NCBI RefSeq assembly: GCF_009727055.1
Contig: NC_052357.1
Coordinates: 82,808,156-82,872,155 of the forward strand
Origin: Benincasa hispida
Taxonomy: Eukaryota; Streptophyta; Magnoliopsida; Cucurbitales; Cucurbitaceae
Direction: 5' to 3'
DNA length: 64,000 bases
Positions 10,990 to 22,868 of the stretch are shown in pieces. The notes under the pieces were generated by a model. That model did no database searches. It had not been told where the DNA came from and saw nothing but the letters and a program-made list of their open reading frames with translations. The first letter of the stretch is position 1; every line of letters starts with the position of its first letter. The translations under genes were made by a program, and so were the position numbers.

Positions 10990-12864
10990 AATTTTGATCA
11001 AGTTTGCAAGTCCTAGAATTGTGACCTCTGCTATGACAACGACTATATCTTGATGAACTACTTTTAGCTTCATCTATAGATGGGATCCTTTGTTTTTTGG
11101 TCTTCTTGTTGGACGTTTAAAAATAGGAGGTAATGTTATAGTGCCATTATTTATAGCCCTCCAAACTAAATGAACTCCAATAGGTCACACATAACCCATA
11201 TATGTTGATCACAACGTTCTTGAATGATAACAATCAGATACATAAGAAAGCCCTTTCCTCGAGGAGTCGAGCTGCATCAAGTAGAGGTGCCGAATCCTTG
11301 CAATAGGGGTAAGTATCCAAGTTAAGTATTTGAAGAACAACAAACACATGAGAACATGGAATTTCATGGAAATCCCATACACGACAGTTGCAAGATCCTA
11401 AATTGAGCTTCACTATGAATTGTTTATCACCATCCATTACTTTATATTCAACATTGCTAACGGGATCAACCTAATAAATAAAAATAGAAAAAGAAATTAG
11501 TATTTACAAATGTACTAAAGATAGATACTGATACTAGTCCATCACTATCTGTCAAAGATAAACACAAAAGTCAATCAGTGTCTTTCTAACAGACGATGAT
11601 AATTTACTATCAGTATATATCACAGATAGACACTAATAGATTTCTATCATTATATATCATTCTTTTATCAATTTTATATATCTAAAAATGAACAAAAAAG
11701 AAAAAAGAAAAGAATAAAGAACTCTAACTAAGAAACTTCTTTATTCTTCATGTTGTTTGCATAATATATTCTCGGTCCAAGAAGTTAAAATTGTTTTCAT
11801 TGACAAATAAGCTTTCCTTCGATTGTGAAATCACTTTTGAAATAAATCTCTAATTCCATCAAGTAAATTTGCAACAGGTAAGTTTCTATTATCTTTTAAA
11901 ACAGAATTTACACTTTTTGCAAGGTTTGTTGTCATCATTTCATGCCTTCTTCTTCATGAATATGCACGAAACTACCTCTCAAATCCTACATTAATAAGAT
12001 AACTTTGAATATTTGGAGAAATTGACTCCATAAATCTCATATTCAACTCAAATTCATCAAAAGTATAAGATTTTGCACAACTAAAGTAAAACTAGTAAAT
12101 CAAAGAATCCTGAATGACATCTTCAAATTTCTCAGAACATGCTGCATGCACACACTGTATTCAACATTCCTAAACACACTTAAGACATCCTTTGGAATGC
12201 TCAAATGTCTATTAGAGATAATGACTAAATCCTCTTAATCCCATAAACAAATCGTATATTTTGAAAAAATCATTTCCATGATGCACTATTGTCTAAATTT
12301 ACAATAGCAAATGCAAGGAGAAAAATATTATTGTTACCATCTACCACTAAAGTTGTTAGTAGAGTACCACCAAACTTATATTTCAAAAACATGTCATCAA
12401 CAGATATGGTAGGTCTATAGTACTTCCACCCCTCAATAGATGCACCAATAGCCATGAAAAATAATTTAAAATGTCCATTTTCATCCATCCCTAAAGCAAT
12501 GTATGTTCCTATAAAAATAGATGAAAACATTTATATCAGTGTCAATGGTAACAAATCTATCATCATCAGTCATTGTTAAATCAATAGTGATAAATGCACA
12601 GTCTATCTATGATAGACAGTAGACAACTCACAGATAAATCATGATAGATGTCTATCACAGTTTATTTACCATATACAGTGATAGAAAATTCATGACAATA
12701 ATACTTCATTTGTAGTAATACCTAGATTCATTTCCTTCAACTTTCCAAAGCACTATGGAATCAAGCTATATGACTAGTTGCATCACCTTTTAATGATCTT
12801 ACTATGTGTTCTTTTGCCCTTCAAGTTTTTTTATAACTAATATTAACACCAAGCTTAGTACAAG
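10990..12864 (-). pseudogene. MULE (MuDR-type) transposase, catalytic and SWIM part
   Basis: On the minus strand, 12530-12270 encodes the MULE core (IALGMDENGHFKLFFMAIG, GWKYYRPTISVDDMFLKYKFGG, LLAFAIVNLDNSASW), including the SVD aspartate. 11437-11234 encodes the SWIM zinc finger (CNCRVWDFHEIPCSH), which lies C-terminal in this family. 12864-12720 carries the segment upstream of the core (KACTKLGVNISYKK). Stops and lost frames between these blocks make it non-functional. Palindromic ctatca/tgatag repeats have inserted at about 11520-11660 and 12590-12690. A solo LTR separates this part from its N-terminus at 14725. Confidence 0.8.
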
Positions 12865-12869
12865 CTTTA

Positions 12870-14719
12870 TGAACAATATCTTAGGAACGGACTGATCGGT
12901 AGAGATAAATCTCAAACCATCTATCTGAAGGGATTGAATCCCAAGCAGAAGTGTTGGATACGATTTGAACTTCAAGACCAAATTCTTCATGGTTCCTCCC
13001 CGATCACAAACAATTCGAACAGTTTCCTTTGAATTCACGAACACACGAACAAAGTCCCAAATGTCAAACACCACCACAAACGAGTCCTCGATATTCTTAA
13101 GGTTGAGAATCGATTGAGAGTTGTAAGCTTTAATGTAGGTTAATTTTGGGAGAAGGGAGGGTTTTTAGTTTTCTTAAGAGAAAATCACAAAGAGATCCAT
13201 GGAGAAGTTGATCTCGAGAAAATATGCAAGAAGATTGAAGAAGAAGATCTCTTTGTGGTCTATATCTTGTGCAACCACTTACACGTTCCCTCTCTTTTTA
13301 AAAAAAAATTGAAATTCAAAAAATCCAAATTTAATGTATAACTAACCAACCTTAATTTAATTATATTAAACCAACTTTAATATAAGTATACTATATATCA
13401 TATCCCATATCCCATATAATCTATAGTTTATTATTCTCTCATTTAGCCTATAGTAATTAATATGAATCAAATTCATATTAATTTTAACCTATAGTATTTA
13501 TTTGAATCTTATTCATATAATTAATGTTTGAATCATATTCATATATTTATTTCTTTCAAATAAAACTTTATATTATAATGTATCACATACGTTATGTTAA
13601 TTATATCTTATATAATTAATTCCCTTCAATTAATTTGAACAACTCAAATTGATCCAAAATTAATTTGATTCTCATTAAACCCAATTGAGCTAACGAGGGG
13701 ACCTTATGGACCTATAGATTAAAGCTTCAGTGGTACTTGGTTAATTAATTAAAATTTTTAATTAAATTAATCAACTTCTATTAACTATCAATCACTCCAC
13801 TGAAAACCGACAACTGAACTATTCGCTTTATAGATATATTTCTTTGTCCATTGAAACAACACGCTAACCCTTCACAAATTGCTAGTAAGTACAGTTATGC
13901 TAAAATTACCATTTTGCCCCTGTAGTTACATCTAACTCCTTAAGTACCATTGGTTCCTCTAATAAACAATAAGTTATAGTCCAACTATAACCGAACCCCT
14001 CTTGAGCCAGGAGAGGGTGTGGCATCACATTGTTCAAGCTTTGAAATTAGCTTTCAAGGGGTGCAATTTCTCTATTTACCCTAACATTAGGGAATGGGTG
14101 AATTTCTTCTTGTGTAGCTGCGTCCCAACTCCCCAATAAGACGGATCCCCAAAATGATAGGCATATTGAGTCAGTGAAACTAGCCACTTTCATCCATGCA
14201 GATCAAAGGACTACCTTCATAGGTAGGAGTTCTCAACTCACTCAGGATTCAGATCAAGTCACCTATGGTCATCTTGGTGAAATGTAGATCTCTTCTAGCA
14301 ACGGGGTTATATAGAGAGACTATTTGTTTCGTGGTTCGGTCTTATACAAACTCTTTGTATAGAATATCTTCGCTCACATGTCTCCATATGAATTATCAGA
14401 ATCAGATCAGTTTAGCACTTTACAACAATGGTAACAACCGCAAAGCAAGTCGTATTCGTAGTGTCACGAGGATAAGGTACCCAGCCTTATCTATTTACTA
14501 CATATCGTTTAGATTATCACTTAAACATGATCCACTTGTATGTCTCCACATACATGTTTAAGTTACAGAAGATAATCTTGGATATTAATTTATTGTTTTT
14601 TGGGTTAATACAACTAAATGTCGAATAAAAAACTTCTTATTTTATTAGATAAATAAATTGTTTGTACAAATGTAATTACAAACTACAAGACCACGAAATT
14701 TAGGCCATCAACCCCAATA
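12870..14719 (-). repeat. Solo LTR of Copia family C, inserted in the MULE
   Basis: In plus reading it starts TGAACA at 12870 and ends ccccaaTA at 14719. The family LTR begins TGTTGGGGTTGATGCCC, so this copy is reversed. Target duplications are CTTTA at 12865-12869 and CTTTC at 14720-14724, one base apart. Removing the LTR and one repeat rejoins the transposase frame, which confirms the borders. Length 1850 bp. No internal Copia sequence is present. Confidence 0.88.
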
Positions 14720-14724
14720 CTTTC

Positions 14725-15120
14725 AAGTAGTGGCCAATTATACATACAAAAGCTTGCCTATGACAACTTTGAGTTGTATTCATTGAACAGTCATGGTAAA
14801 AAATATACTTCCTAAGTATCCACAATTTACTCTTCTTGTATCAAGATCCTCTAACATACCATTTACAGCCTTCTTGCAAATATTTGAATTCAAATGACTT
14901 TGAATTTGGTTGTAAAGTCCTAAACTAAAAATTCTTCTTCACTATAATTACATAAAAATACTTCAATAGTATTTCTTTACTTCCAAATACATATTTTTCC
15001 TTCAAAACACTATTAAAATCAATATCTCGTATAACTTGATCATTCGAAGAAGATTTAGAAGAACTTAAATATAGTAATATATCACCATCTCCATTACTAA
15101 TACCACACAAGATCCTTCTA
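14725..15120 (-). pseudogene. MULE transposase, N-terminal part
   Basis: The minus strand from about 15110 reads DIDFNSVLKEKYVFGSKEILLKYF, resembling the MuDR N-terminal DNA-binding region. Towards 14725, in another frame, comes CSMNTTQSCHRQASVCIIGHYL, which continues into KACTKLG at 12864 once the solo LTR is skipped. Frames are broken, so it is a relic. Confidence 0.65.
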
Positions 15121-16039
15121 AGGAATGATGACTAACATGAGTAACTAAAGGATGCCTAGTTCTTGCATCTTTAGCCAAAGTAAAAAACCAACTAACATCC
15201 TTATCTTATTTATTTGAAACACATGTTGAATATTATTTTGACCAAAATTCAATAATATCGATAAATTTATAGAAGCATCCAACTAAATTTCTCCCAATAT
15301 CAAACTAACTAAACCATTGAAGTCTATCATATCACCAACCAAAACTCCAGCAACACTATAATTCTCATAACAATTATAATTGGTCCACTATCCACGATAA
15401 AAAATAACTATAGATAGATTAACCATGGTATCAAATTACTGCAGAAAAGGAAAAAAAGATTGTATAAAACCCTAATAATGAAAATATCTATTACGAATAG
15501 ATAGAGATAGAACTTATCTCAGTGTATCAGTAATAAACAGAGATAGAACCATATCCTTATCTATCAATGATGGATAAAGATAAAGTTGTCATGAAGAAGA
15601 TTGTAAACAAAATTAATGAACAAGTACATTATACAAACACAAACTAACACAAGTCTAAATAGACAAAAGAACACACGATACACATTAATATATGTCTATC
15701 CCTAAGTTCTATTTACACCGTATAATTACTACCACGGAGATAAAGTTCTATTTATATCTATCACTAATGTAGATATAATTCTATCACTTACAAACACAAA
15801 CCAAAATAGAATCTAAACACGAAAAATCGTTGAACTTCTTTAATAGATAGAGTTCTATCATTGCTATCGGCGATAAATTGTGATAGTACTCTATCATGGT
15901 CTATCTCATTTGAATTCCTAGGTTTCAAATTAGACACAGTTTGATTAGTTAAATCCCAATAAGTTGAATTCAAATTAGTTGATTTTGAGCTAAATTTAAA
16001 TTCCAATCAGATGAAGGGGGGAAAAACTAAATGACATCC

Positions 16040-16216
16040 TGAAAAAAATAAAAGAAGAAGAATAAGAAGAAGAAGGAGAAGAAGAAAAAGCTAACTATTG
16101 AAAAGAAGTCGAAGAAGAAGAAGAAACAGTACCTTACCGATTGAATCAAAAAAAGAAAAGAAGAACCGATCTGTTGAGAATCTCACAATTTAATGGAAGA
16201 AGAAGAAGAAGGAGTC
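16040..16216 (+). repeat. Interrupted GAA trinucleotide tract
   Basis: Runs of gaagaagaa occur at about 16050-16080, 16108-16122 and 16193-16212, separated by short non-repeat stretches. Purine-rich on the plus strand. It may be the leader region of the MULE transposase gene upstream of 15.1 kb, but nothing proves this. Confidence 0.55.
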
Positions 16217-17194
16217 GATTGTTCAATTGAACGTGGTGGTTGAAGGAATCGACGATGAGAAATGCACGAAATTAGGACAATTTGGGTATTTTAAAAAATT
16301 AAAGTTCACGTGTGCTATTTTTTTTTTTTTTTTACTATTTATATAAATAAGTTGGCATTTTTTCCATTGGTTAGAAATTTCATATTTTAAATATAGATAA
16401 TTTAAATTTTAAAAAATTAAAATTTTAGCACTAATTTCTTATTTGTATACTTTTTAAATTAACTTTTAGTATATGTTTAAAAAAATTTAATATAGCATAT
16501 CAATTTTAGGAAAATAAATTATATGGTTGAGTTTTCTAAATATAATAAATTTCTAAACTTATTTTTTAATAAAAATATTTCAAGATTGTTGTTTTTACTC
16601 AACTGAGACCTCATCCAAATCGTAAATTAGAAAAGAATGCATTGTTACGTCTAATGTGATTTTGCTGACGTTTTTCAAATTTTATGTATCAGTATTTTTT
16701 GGGTTACATTATAAAATAATAATATTCATATTTTTTAGAAGTGGCAAGAATAACCTTATAGTCTTTTATAAACGTTTCAAAGCTACTTTTCAAGTAGAAA
16801 TAATTTAGAATTTATAATTAAATTAGGATCTAAAATTATGTGATGGTGATCAAGAATGAAAATTTGGATTGTCACACATTCCAGGACATCCTTACACCAG
16901 TCAAGTCCTAATTTTCATTCGAAATTTCAAAAGACTTTTATATCTAAAATACTTTTGAATCAATCATGTACAGTTAAAAGTAATGTTGCAACTTTTGGAA
17001 GAATAAAAATATTTTTTTAAAACTTTTTAATTTCCAAATAATTCATTTGGTCCTTTTTTTTAAGACTTAAAAATATTTTAATACAGTGAGGATAAATTTT
17101 ACCATTTTAAAAAAATTAAGAATCAAATCCAACCTCCCTTGAAAAATAAAAAAATAATAATAATTATCAAATATTTTTTAGAAAAAAAAAATTA

Positions 17195-17625
17195 AAAACA
17201 AAAAATAGTTACCAAAAAAGTTTTTATTCCGTTTGGTAACTATTTTGTTTTTGGCTTTTTATTTTTGAAAATTAAGCATATTTTCTCCTCATTTTTTATA
17301 ATGACTTGCATTTTTCTTAAGTACAATTGTTGAATTTTTAGCTAAATTCAAAAGGCAAAAATAAAATTTTAAAAGCTACTTATTTTAGTTTTCAAAATAT
17401 AGTTTGGTTTTTTAAACAATTGATCAAAAGTAGACAATGAAGAAAAAATTTGGATGTGAAAGTAGTGTCTATAGACTTAATTTTTAAAAACAAAAAGCCA
17501 AAAACCAAATGATTATCAAAATGTCTTTGATTTTCTATTTTTAAAAATAGAAAACAAAAATGTTATTTGTTTTTAAAGAACAGAAAACAAAAAAACAAAA
17601 ACAAAAAACCGTTATCCATGGCCTA
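17195..17625. repeat. Degenerate AT-rich inverted-repeat element (MITE-like)
   Basis: It begins near gttaccaaa and ccgtttggtaac and closes near aaaaccgttatcc, with several internal phrases repeated in inverted form (for example agccaaaaacc at the right against ttttggcttt at the left). No clean target duplication was found, so the borders are approximate. Confidence 0.3.
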
Positions 17626-18200
17626 AATTAATCAATCAAAAATCAAATATATGGACTAAAATTATATTTTCTATCGAGTAAATGTAAATTTATTATTTTA
17701 TGTGATTGAAATCTAATATTTGAAAGTTTATAAATGAAAAATGAAATATTTGCGAATTTTTGTATTTGGGAAAAATAAAATCACGAATTTCTACGTTGAA
17801 ACTTAAGAAGTCCCAAAATTTATCCTAATTTTTTAATTACATTAAATTGAAACTTAAACTTTGATAATAAGTGTGGCAATCTAATTTACCCTAAATTTAA
17901 TGATTGTGTTGCAATGTTTACCTTATGAGTTTTGTAACTAAGTTCATTCGATAAATTGCAAAAATCACCTTAAATATAATGGTAATTATAATTTTACTCT
18001 TAAGTTTTCAACGGTAAAAATTGAGCATTTAAACTATGGGGATGAGATCATATTTTTTTTCATATAAAAATTATGGGAATGAGATCAAATTTATGAAGTC
18101 TAAGGAGGAAGTGCATCTCAACAATTTGTCACTCATTTCTAAAACTAAGGACGAAATTGTAAAATATGGTAATTGTTTTAAATAAGAAAATTATTGAAAA

Positions 18201-18338
18201 TATTTTCAAGTATAGCAAAATGTTACTGTCTATCAATGATAGACCGTGATAGACATCTATCACTAACACTGATAAACGTCTATCAGATGTCTATCGCGGT
18301 ATATCATTAATAATGATATTTTGCTATATTTGTAAATA
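18201..18338. mobile_element. Palindromic MITE-like element, 138 bp
   Basis: Terminal inverted repeats of 21 bp match at 19 positions: TATTTTCAAGTATAGCAAAAT at 18201-18221 against the complement of 18318-18338. The interior is a run of gatagac/gtctatc palindromes. No coding capacity. A clear target duplication is not visible. Confidence 0.55.
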
Positions 18339-20890
18339 AGTTGGTCAATTTTCTTTTATTTGAAAACAATCCTAAAAATTATTGAATTTATGGTCAATTA
18401 CATGTCACCATGTGTCATAAATTAAAATTTTGAAAGACAAAATTATGATAAAACAAGATGATGTTGATTCTTCGTTGTGATGGTTTGATTAAATAAGTAT
18501 GCTCAGTCTCGTTATTATCATTCTATTTTTACCCATGTTCATAAGATAATTAACCGGAATTGGAATATGTAGCACGAATTTAAGTTTTGATTAGGACAAT
18601 GTCAAAACCAAAAATTAATTAGATTTTTGGCAAATCACAAAGGAAATTTCTAAATTTCTAATTTGCTCTTTTTGAGTTCGTAGGTTTGTGGTTGATGAAG
18701 TTATATATTGTAATTATTGAAGTTGAAATGAGAATGGAATTATGAATACAATGTTATTGCTAAAGCGTTTGTTATCAAATTATAATCTAACTGATACAAT
18801 AAAAAACAATAAATAGATGCCTTTTTTATCTTTTTTTCTTTTTTTCCATTGAATTGAATTCGAATCTATATTTATTATTAGATTAGATTCTATATAATTA
18901 CTTTTTGAATTAATAATGATAAACAAAAACTTCCTAAATTTTCGCAATTTAAATTTATTTTTTATTATCAATTTGATTTTTTTAAACTAATTTTTAATTT
19001 GTTTAAACGTTGCCATATTTAATTCTATCTCATTTGTTAATTATTATTTTATATAATTTATTGTCAAATTAATTTTATTTGATTTTTTATTTTCCAATAT
19101 TTGTTTCAATCATTTTATAAGATTACTTTTCATTTTATTTTTCCACTTTTCCTATAATTGTTTGTTTATAATATTATTATTTACACAATTTATACTTTTA
19201 GAACTTTACATAATTGTAATTGAATTTTGGGTTAGAAAAATTGTATCTGTTGTTATAATACTTAAACTAATCTCTGACCCTTGTTTGGAATTCTTAACAT
19301 TTTCTGCAGGTAAATTTTTTGCACTATTTACATATACAATGTAATTGTATTTTGTGTTAACAGTATTTTATCGACCTTGTCATATAAACCAATCCTTAGC
19401 TGGAATTCTTAACATTTTGGCAGACACCTGTTTTTTTGCATGTGGAGTTCATTTTCCATAGTTCAAAGTTGCTCTTTGTTGGTTCTTTAAGATTTCCACA
19501 TCAGTATTTACATATATAGTGTAATTACAGTTTGTGTTAGTGGTATTGTATCAAATATTAATATCACTATTCAAATTTGAATTTATCTTTTGTTTTTTTC
19601 AAATATCATATCCTCTAAATTTATCTTATATTGTTGTGATAGCTTGAGTTCCAGGTAATTTTAAATACCTCGAATTTTTTAATTTTAGTTTTCCTTTAAT
19701 TTTTTAGTTAATTTTGGAGAAGATAATTGAGGCATGTGGTTTTTTATGGTTGAATATATGGAAAGATTCGAAGTTTTAAAAACGAGGGAATGTTGACTGC
19801 AAAATTAGGCAGGTGGGAGATTAATTATTTAAGAAAATAATAATAAAGCAACCTTAAACTATCTTTGGTCGAGAAGTTGTTTGGGAGAGAAGTGGTGGAT
19901 TTTGCGAGATTTGAAACAGAAGATTTTGAGTGATGAGAACTTAAGGAGAATGAAAAGGATGGTGGTGTGTGATGATGTAAAAGACGGGGAAAATGGAGAG
20001 GATTTTAGGTAATTGTAAAAGGTTTGAAATTTGACTTATTTATTATCGTCTACAAACAAGTTGGGGATAGAAGTTGTTTAATCTTTAGTTGAGATGTTAT
20101 GTGGCTTGGTTTGATTGTCCATGGCACTTCTCAGTCTGAAACAACTGTTGAGCATTGCAATTGGAATGTGAAAACTTGGTCTGAAATCAAAGGATGAATG
20201 GCCAACATTCTGATTTGTCAATAATCTTCAAATTCTTGATCGTTTTTATCTGACAATGTTCTAACTCGTATTGCAAGCTATGGTTATAATTATGAATAAC
20301 TACAATATGCGTGTGGACAGACAAATACAAAAATATTAATATTTAAGTTGTCAATTTAATGTACTTAGCATGCTCATCCTAGAAGTTCAAGCAAAGGATA
20401 GAAAATAAGGGTGCATTTTTTAAAAAAAAAAAAATGGCCCAAACTAAACTTCAAACTTTTAACCATTCGTCAAAACATGAATCCCAATGCCAAAATATTG
20501 ATTAAAAGCAAGTGTGAAAGAAATCCTATGGGTTTTGACCAATAATGGCCAAAACTGAGCTTAGTGCTCTGAAAATCGCTCCAAAATGCTCTCCTTGAAC
20601 CCTAAAATCGAAGTTAAATATTTATATAAACTGTGTAGCGATATGACGCTAGAGGACGACGTCATGCCTTTGCATGCCCTCGAGTGGCAGGGCCTTGTCG
20701 TAGTGGTATTGTCGTGTGCATGCATCCCGTCAATCTTTAGAGCACCATGACGTTGCTGCTCTCTATAAGTTGTGCCCCTGCACCGAGCCTCTTTAGAGGC
20801 ATTTCGATCATTATCTCACTCCTTGAAGCCCAAATGTTCTTTTTAAGCTTCTAATTGCTCCAAACTAACTCTAAATGGCCCATGACACTT
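18339..20890. other. AT-rich intergenic DNA, no gene seen
   Basis: No coding pattern, LTR or conserved domain was found. 19300-19560 contains related phrases (acatatacaatgtaattgtatttgtgttaac-like) occurring twice, suggesting an old small duplication. 20640-20860 is somewhat richer in G and C but has no open frame of note. Confidence 0.55.
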
Positions 20891-20899
20891 GATTCTACC

Positions 20900-21523
20900 T
20901 AAGATGTCCACGGGGCGGGGTGGGGCCGGAGATGTCATTCCCTATCCCCGTCCCCACTCTCCATTTCATTCCCATCCCCGAGAAATTTCCCATGGGGATC
21001 GGGGTGGGGATTCCCCACGGGGAATTTGCGGGAATTGGGTTCCCTGAGAATTTTTTTCCGTTACTTTTTTTTTTATGAGCAAATTTTAATTAAATAATTA
21101 ATTTTATCCCTAAATTATTTATTATGGTTAGTTTTGTATGACAATTTGAATTTAAAGATAAATTATTCAAATTTTAGCCTAAAAAAGCTAATTGATTTTT
21201 TAGTAGAAATAAATAAATATAAATCAAATTATTCACATATATAATCTAAATTTAAACATATTCATTATCTTTCCCAATAAATAATCAAATTTAAAATTTT
21301 ATTGTAGTATTTATATATAATAATAACAACAACGTAATATTAGATAATTATACTAAATAATAGGTAAAAACTAATCGGGGCGGGACCGGAATGCATTTTC
21401 CCGTCCCCGTTTAGCTCACGAGGAATTTTTTTTCCCCAACTCCCTCCCCTATTCCCCGCTTAATCGGGGAATCCCGCCCCATTTGGGGCAGGGTCCGTCC
21501 CCGTGGGAAATTGGACATCCCTA
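20900..21523. mobile_element. hAT-type non-autonomous element (MITE), 624 bp
   Basis: An 8-bp target duplication ATTCTACC flanks it at 20892-20899 and 21524-21531. The ends are TAAGATGTCCA and TGGACATCCCTA, inverted copies of a TAGGGATGTCCA-like terminus. Inside are subterminal G-rich blocks (gggcggggtgggg) at the left and their complements at the right, with an AT-rich centre and no transposase. An 8-bp duplication and TA-G termini are the hAT signature. Confidence 0.82.
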
Positions 21524-22050
21524 ATTCTACCTCTTTCATGTACGGTACCTATAAAATCACTAAATAAACACATAAACCAAGTAATTTAAGCGAAACAATA
21601 TAAGTGCTATCACTATCAGACTGAGTTTCCATAAAATTAGTTAACAAATAATTAAAAAATTCAATTACAATTGCAATTTTGATTATGGGATATATTAAAC
21701 ATGGCATAATTTAATAAATTGAAAGTTTAGGGGTGGGAGGTGGGATGTTATACTCATGAAATTTAGGGTAAAAATGAATTTTTCTTTCAATGATAATAAT
21801 AATAAAAAACACGGTTTCTTTGAGGTTGAAAGAAGAAGAAAACTTGTAGCATGAACCAGCCATATATACGATGTGCTCTTAACCTTTTCGGCTGCGCCTA
21901 AAACTAGTCGCCAAGTTCCTCTTCCTCTTCCTCTTCCTCTTTCGTTGCCCTTTTTCCTTTGCTTCCCTTCTTCTAAACCTAGCTGTTTTTTATGCCTTAT
22001 TTCCTCTGCAAGTTCTGCTTGGTTGGTCCCGACACCATCAACTAAGGTTC
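21265..22050 (+). repeat. Tandem duplication unit 1 (decayed UTP4 promoter copy)
   Basis: This 786-bp segment is repeated directly at 22051-22841. It starts inside the hAT MITE (ttatctttcccaataaataatc) and ends in a copy of the UTP4 leader (gacaccatcaactaagg). It includes the right half of the MITE, an AT-rich stretch, a telo-like tttagggtaaa, a catatata box at about 21864 and the CT-rich leader. It lacks the UTP4 ATG and coding exon. Confidence 0.85.
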
Positions 22051-22841
22051 TTATCTTTTCCAATAAATAATCAAATTTAAAATTTTATTGTATATTTTAT
22101 ATAATAACAATAACAACAACATAATATTAGATAATTATACTAAATAAATATGTAAAAGCTAATCGGGACGAGGACGGAGAATGCATTTTCTGTCCTCGTT
22201 TAGCTCACGAGGAATTTTTTTCCCCAACTCCCTCCCCCATTCCCTGCTTAATCGGGGAATCCCCGCCCCATTCGGGGCAGGGTCCGTCCCCGTGGGAAAA
22301 TTGGACATCCCTAATTCTACCTTTTTTCATGTACGGTACCTATAAAATCACTAAATAAACACATAAACCAAGTAATGACTTTGAATTAAACAAAACAATA
22401 TAACACATTTTCGGTGCTATCACTCATTAGACTAAGTTTCCATAAAATTAGTTAATAATGTGAATTATGAATAATTAAAAAATTCGATTACAATTGCAAT
22501 TTTGATTATGGAATATTAAACATGGCGTAATTTAATAAAATTGAAAGTTTAGGGGTGGGATGTTATACTCATGAAATTTAGGGTTAAAAATGGATTTTTC
22601 TTTCAATAATAATAATAATAAAAAACCCGGTTCATTGAAGTTGAAAGAAGAAAGAAAACTGTAGCATGAACCGGCCATATATATGTTGAGCTCTTAAACC
22701 CTTTTCGGCTGCGCCTAAACCTAGTCGCCAACTTCCTCTTCCTCTTTCGATCGATTGCCCTTTTTCCTTGGCTTCCCTTCTTCTAAACCTAGTCTGCCAA
22801 GTTCTTGCTTGGTCGGTCCCGACACCAATCAACTAAGGATT
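22051..22841 (+). repeat. Tandem duplication unit 2 (functional UTP4 promoter copy)
   Basis: Directly adjoins unit 1, with short homology ttatctttt at the junction. It contains a second copy of the MITE right half ending ggacatccctaattctacc at about 22299-22317, then the promoter and leader immediately upstream of the UTP4 start codon. The two units differ by scattered substitutions and small indels, so the event is not very recent. Confidence 0.85.
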
Positions 22842-22868
22842 CTTATTTTCTTCTGTTTGTTGGGAAAA
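22570..22868 (+). promoter_or_regulatory. UTP4 proximal promoter and 5' leader
   Basis: A telo-box core in reverse (ttagggtt, about 22577-22584), a TATA-like CATATATATG at 22676-22685, the phrase cttaaaccc at about 22694 and a CT-rich stretch at 22731-22795 precede the ATG at 22869. Telo-type motifs fit a ribosome-biogenesis gene. The transcription start is not determined. Confidence 0.5.

Larger units (their letters stand above)
15121..18200. other. AT-rich intergenic DNA with small repeats
   Basis: I see no gene here. The segments 15480-15590 and 15690-15900 hold many imperfect tatca/tgata palindromes like those inside the MULE. 16040-16216 is GAA-rich. 16310-17190 is plain AT-rich sequence with poly-T and poly-A runs. 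Confidence 0.6.

Noticed and set aside
12802..13077. A 91-codon ORF that seemed to be a separate protein
   Set aside because: It runs from solo LTR sequence into MULE coding across the insertion border at 12870.
18230..18300. Resemblance of ctatcaatgatag palindromes to tet operator sites
   Set aside because: Only the tatca-n-tgata core is shared. The phrases are part of a plant MITE repeat and no repressor is present.
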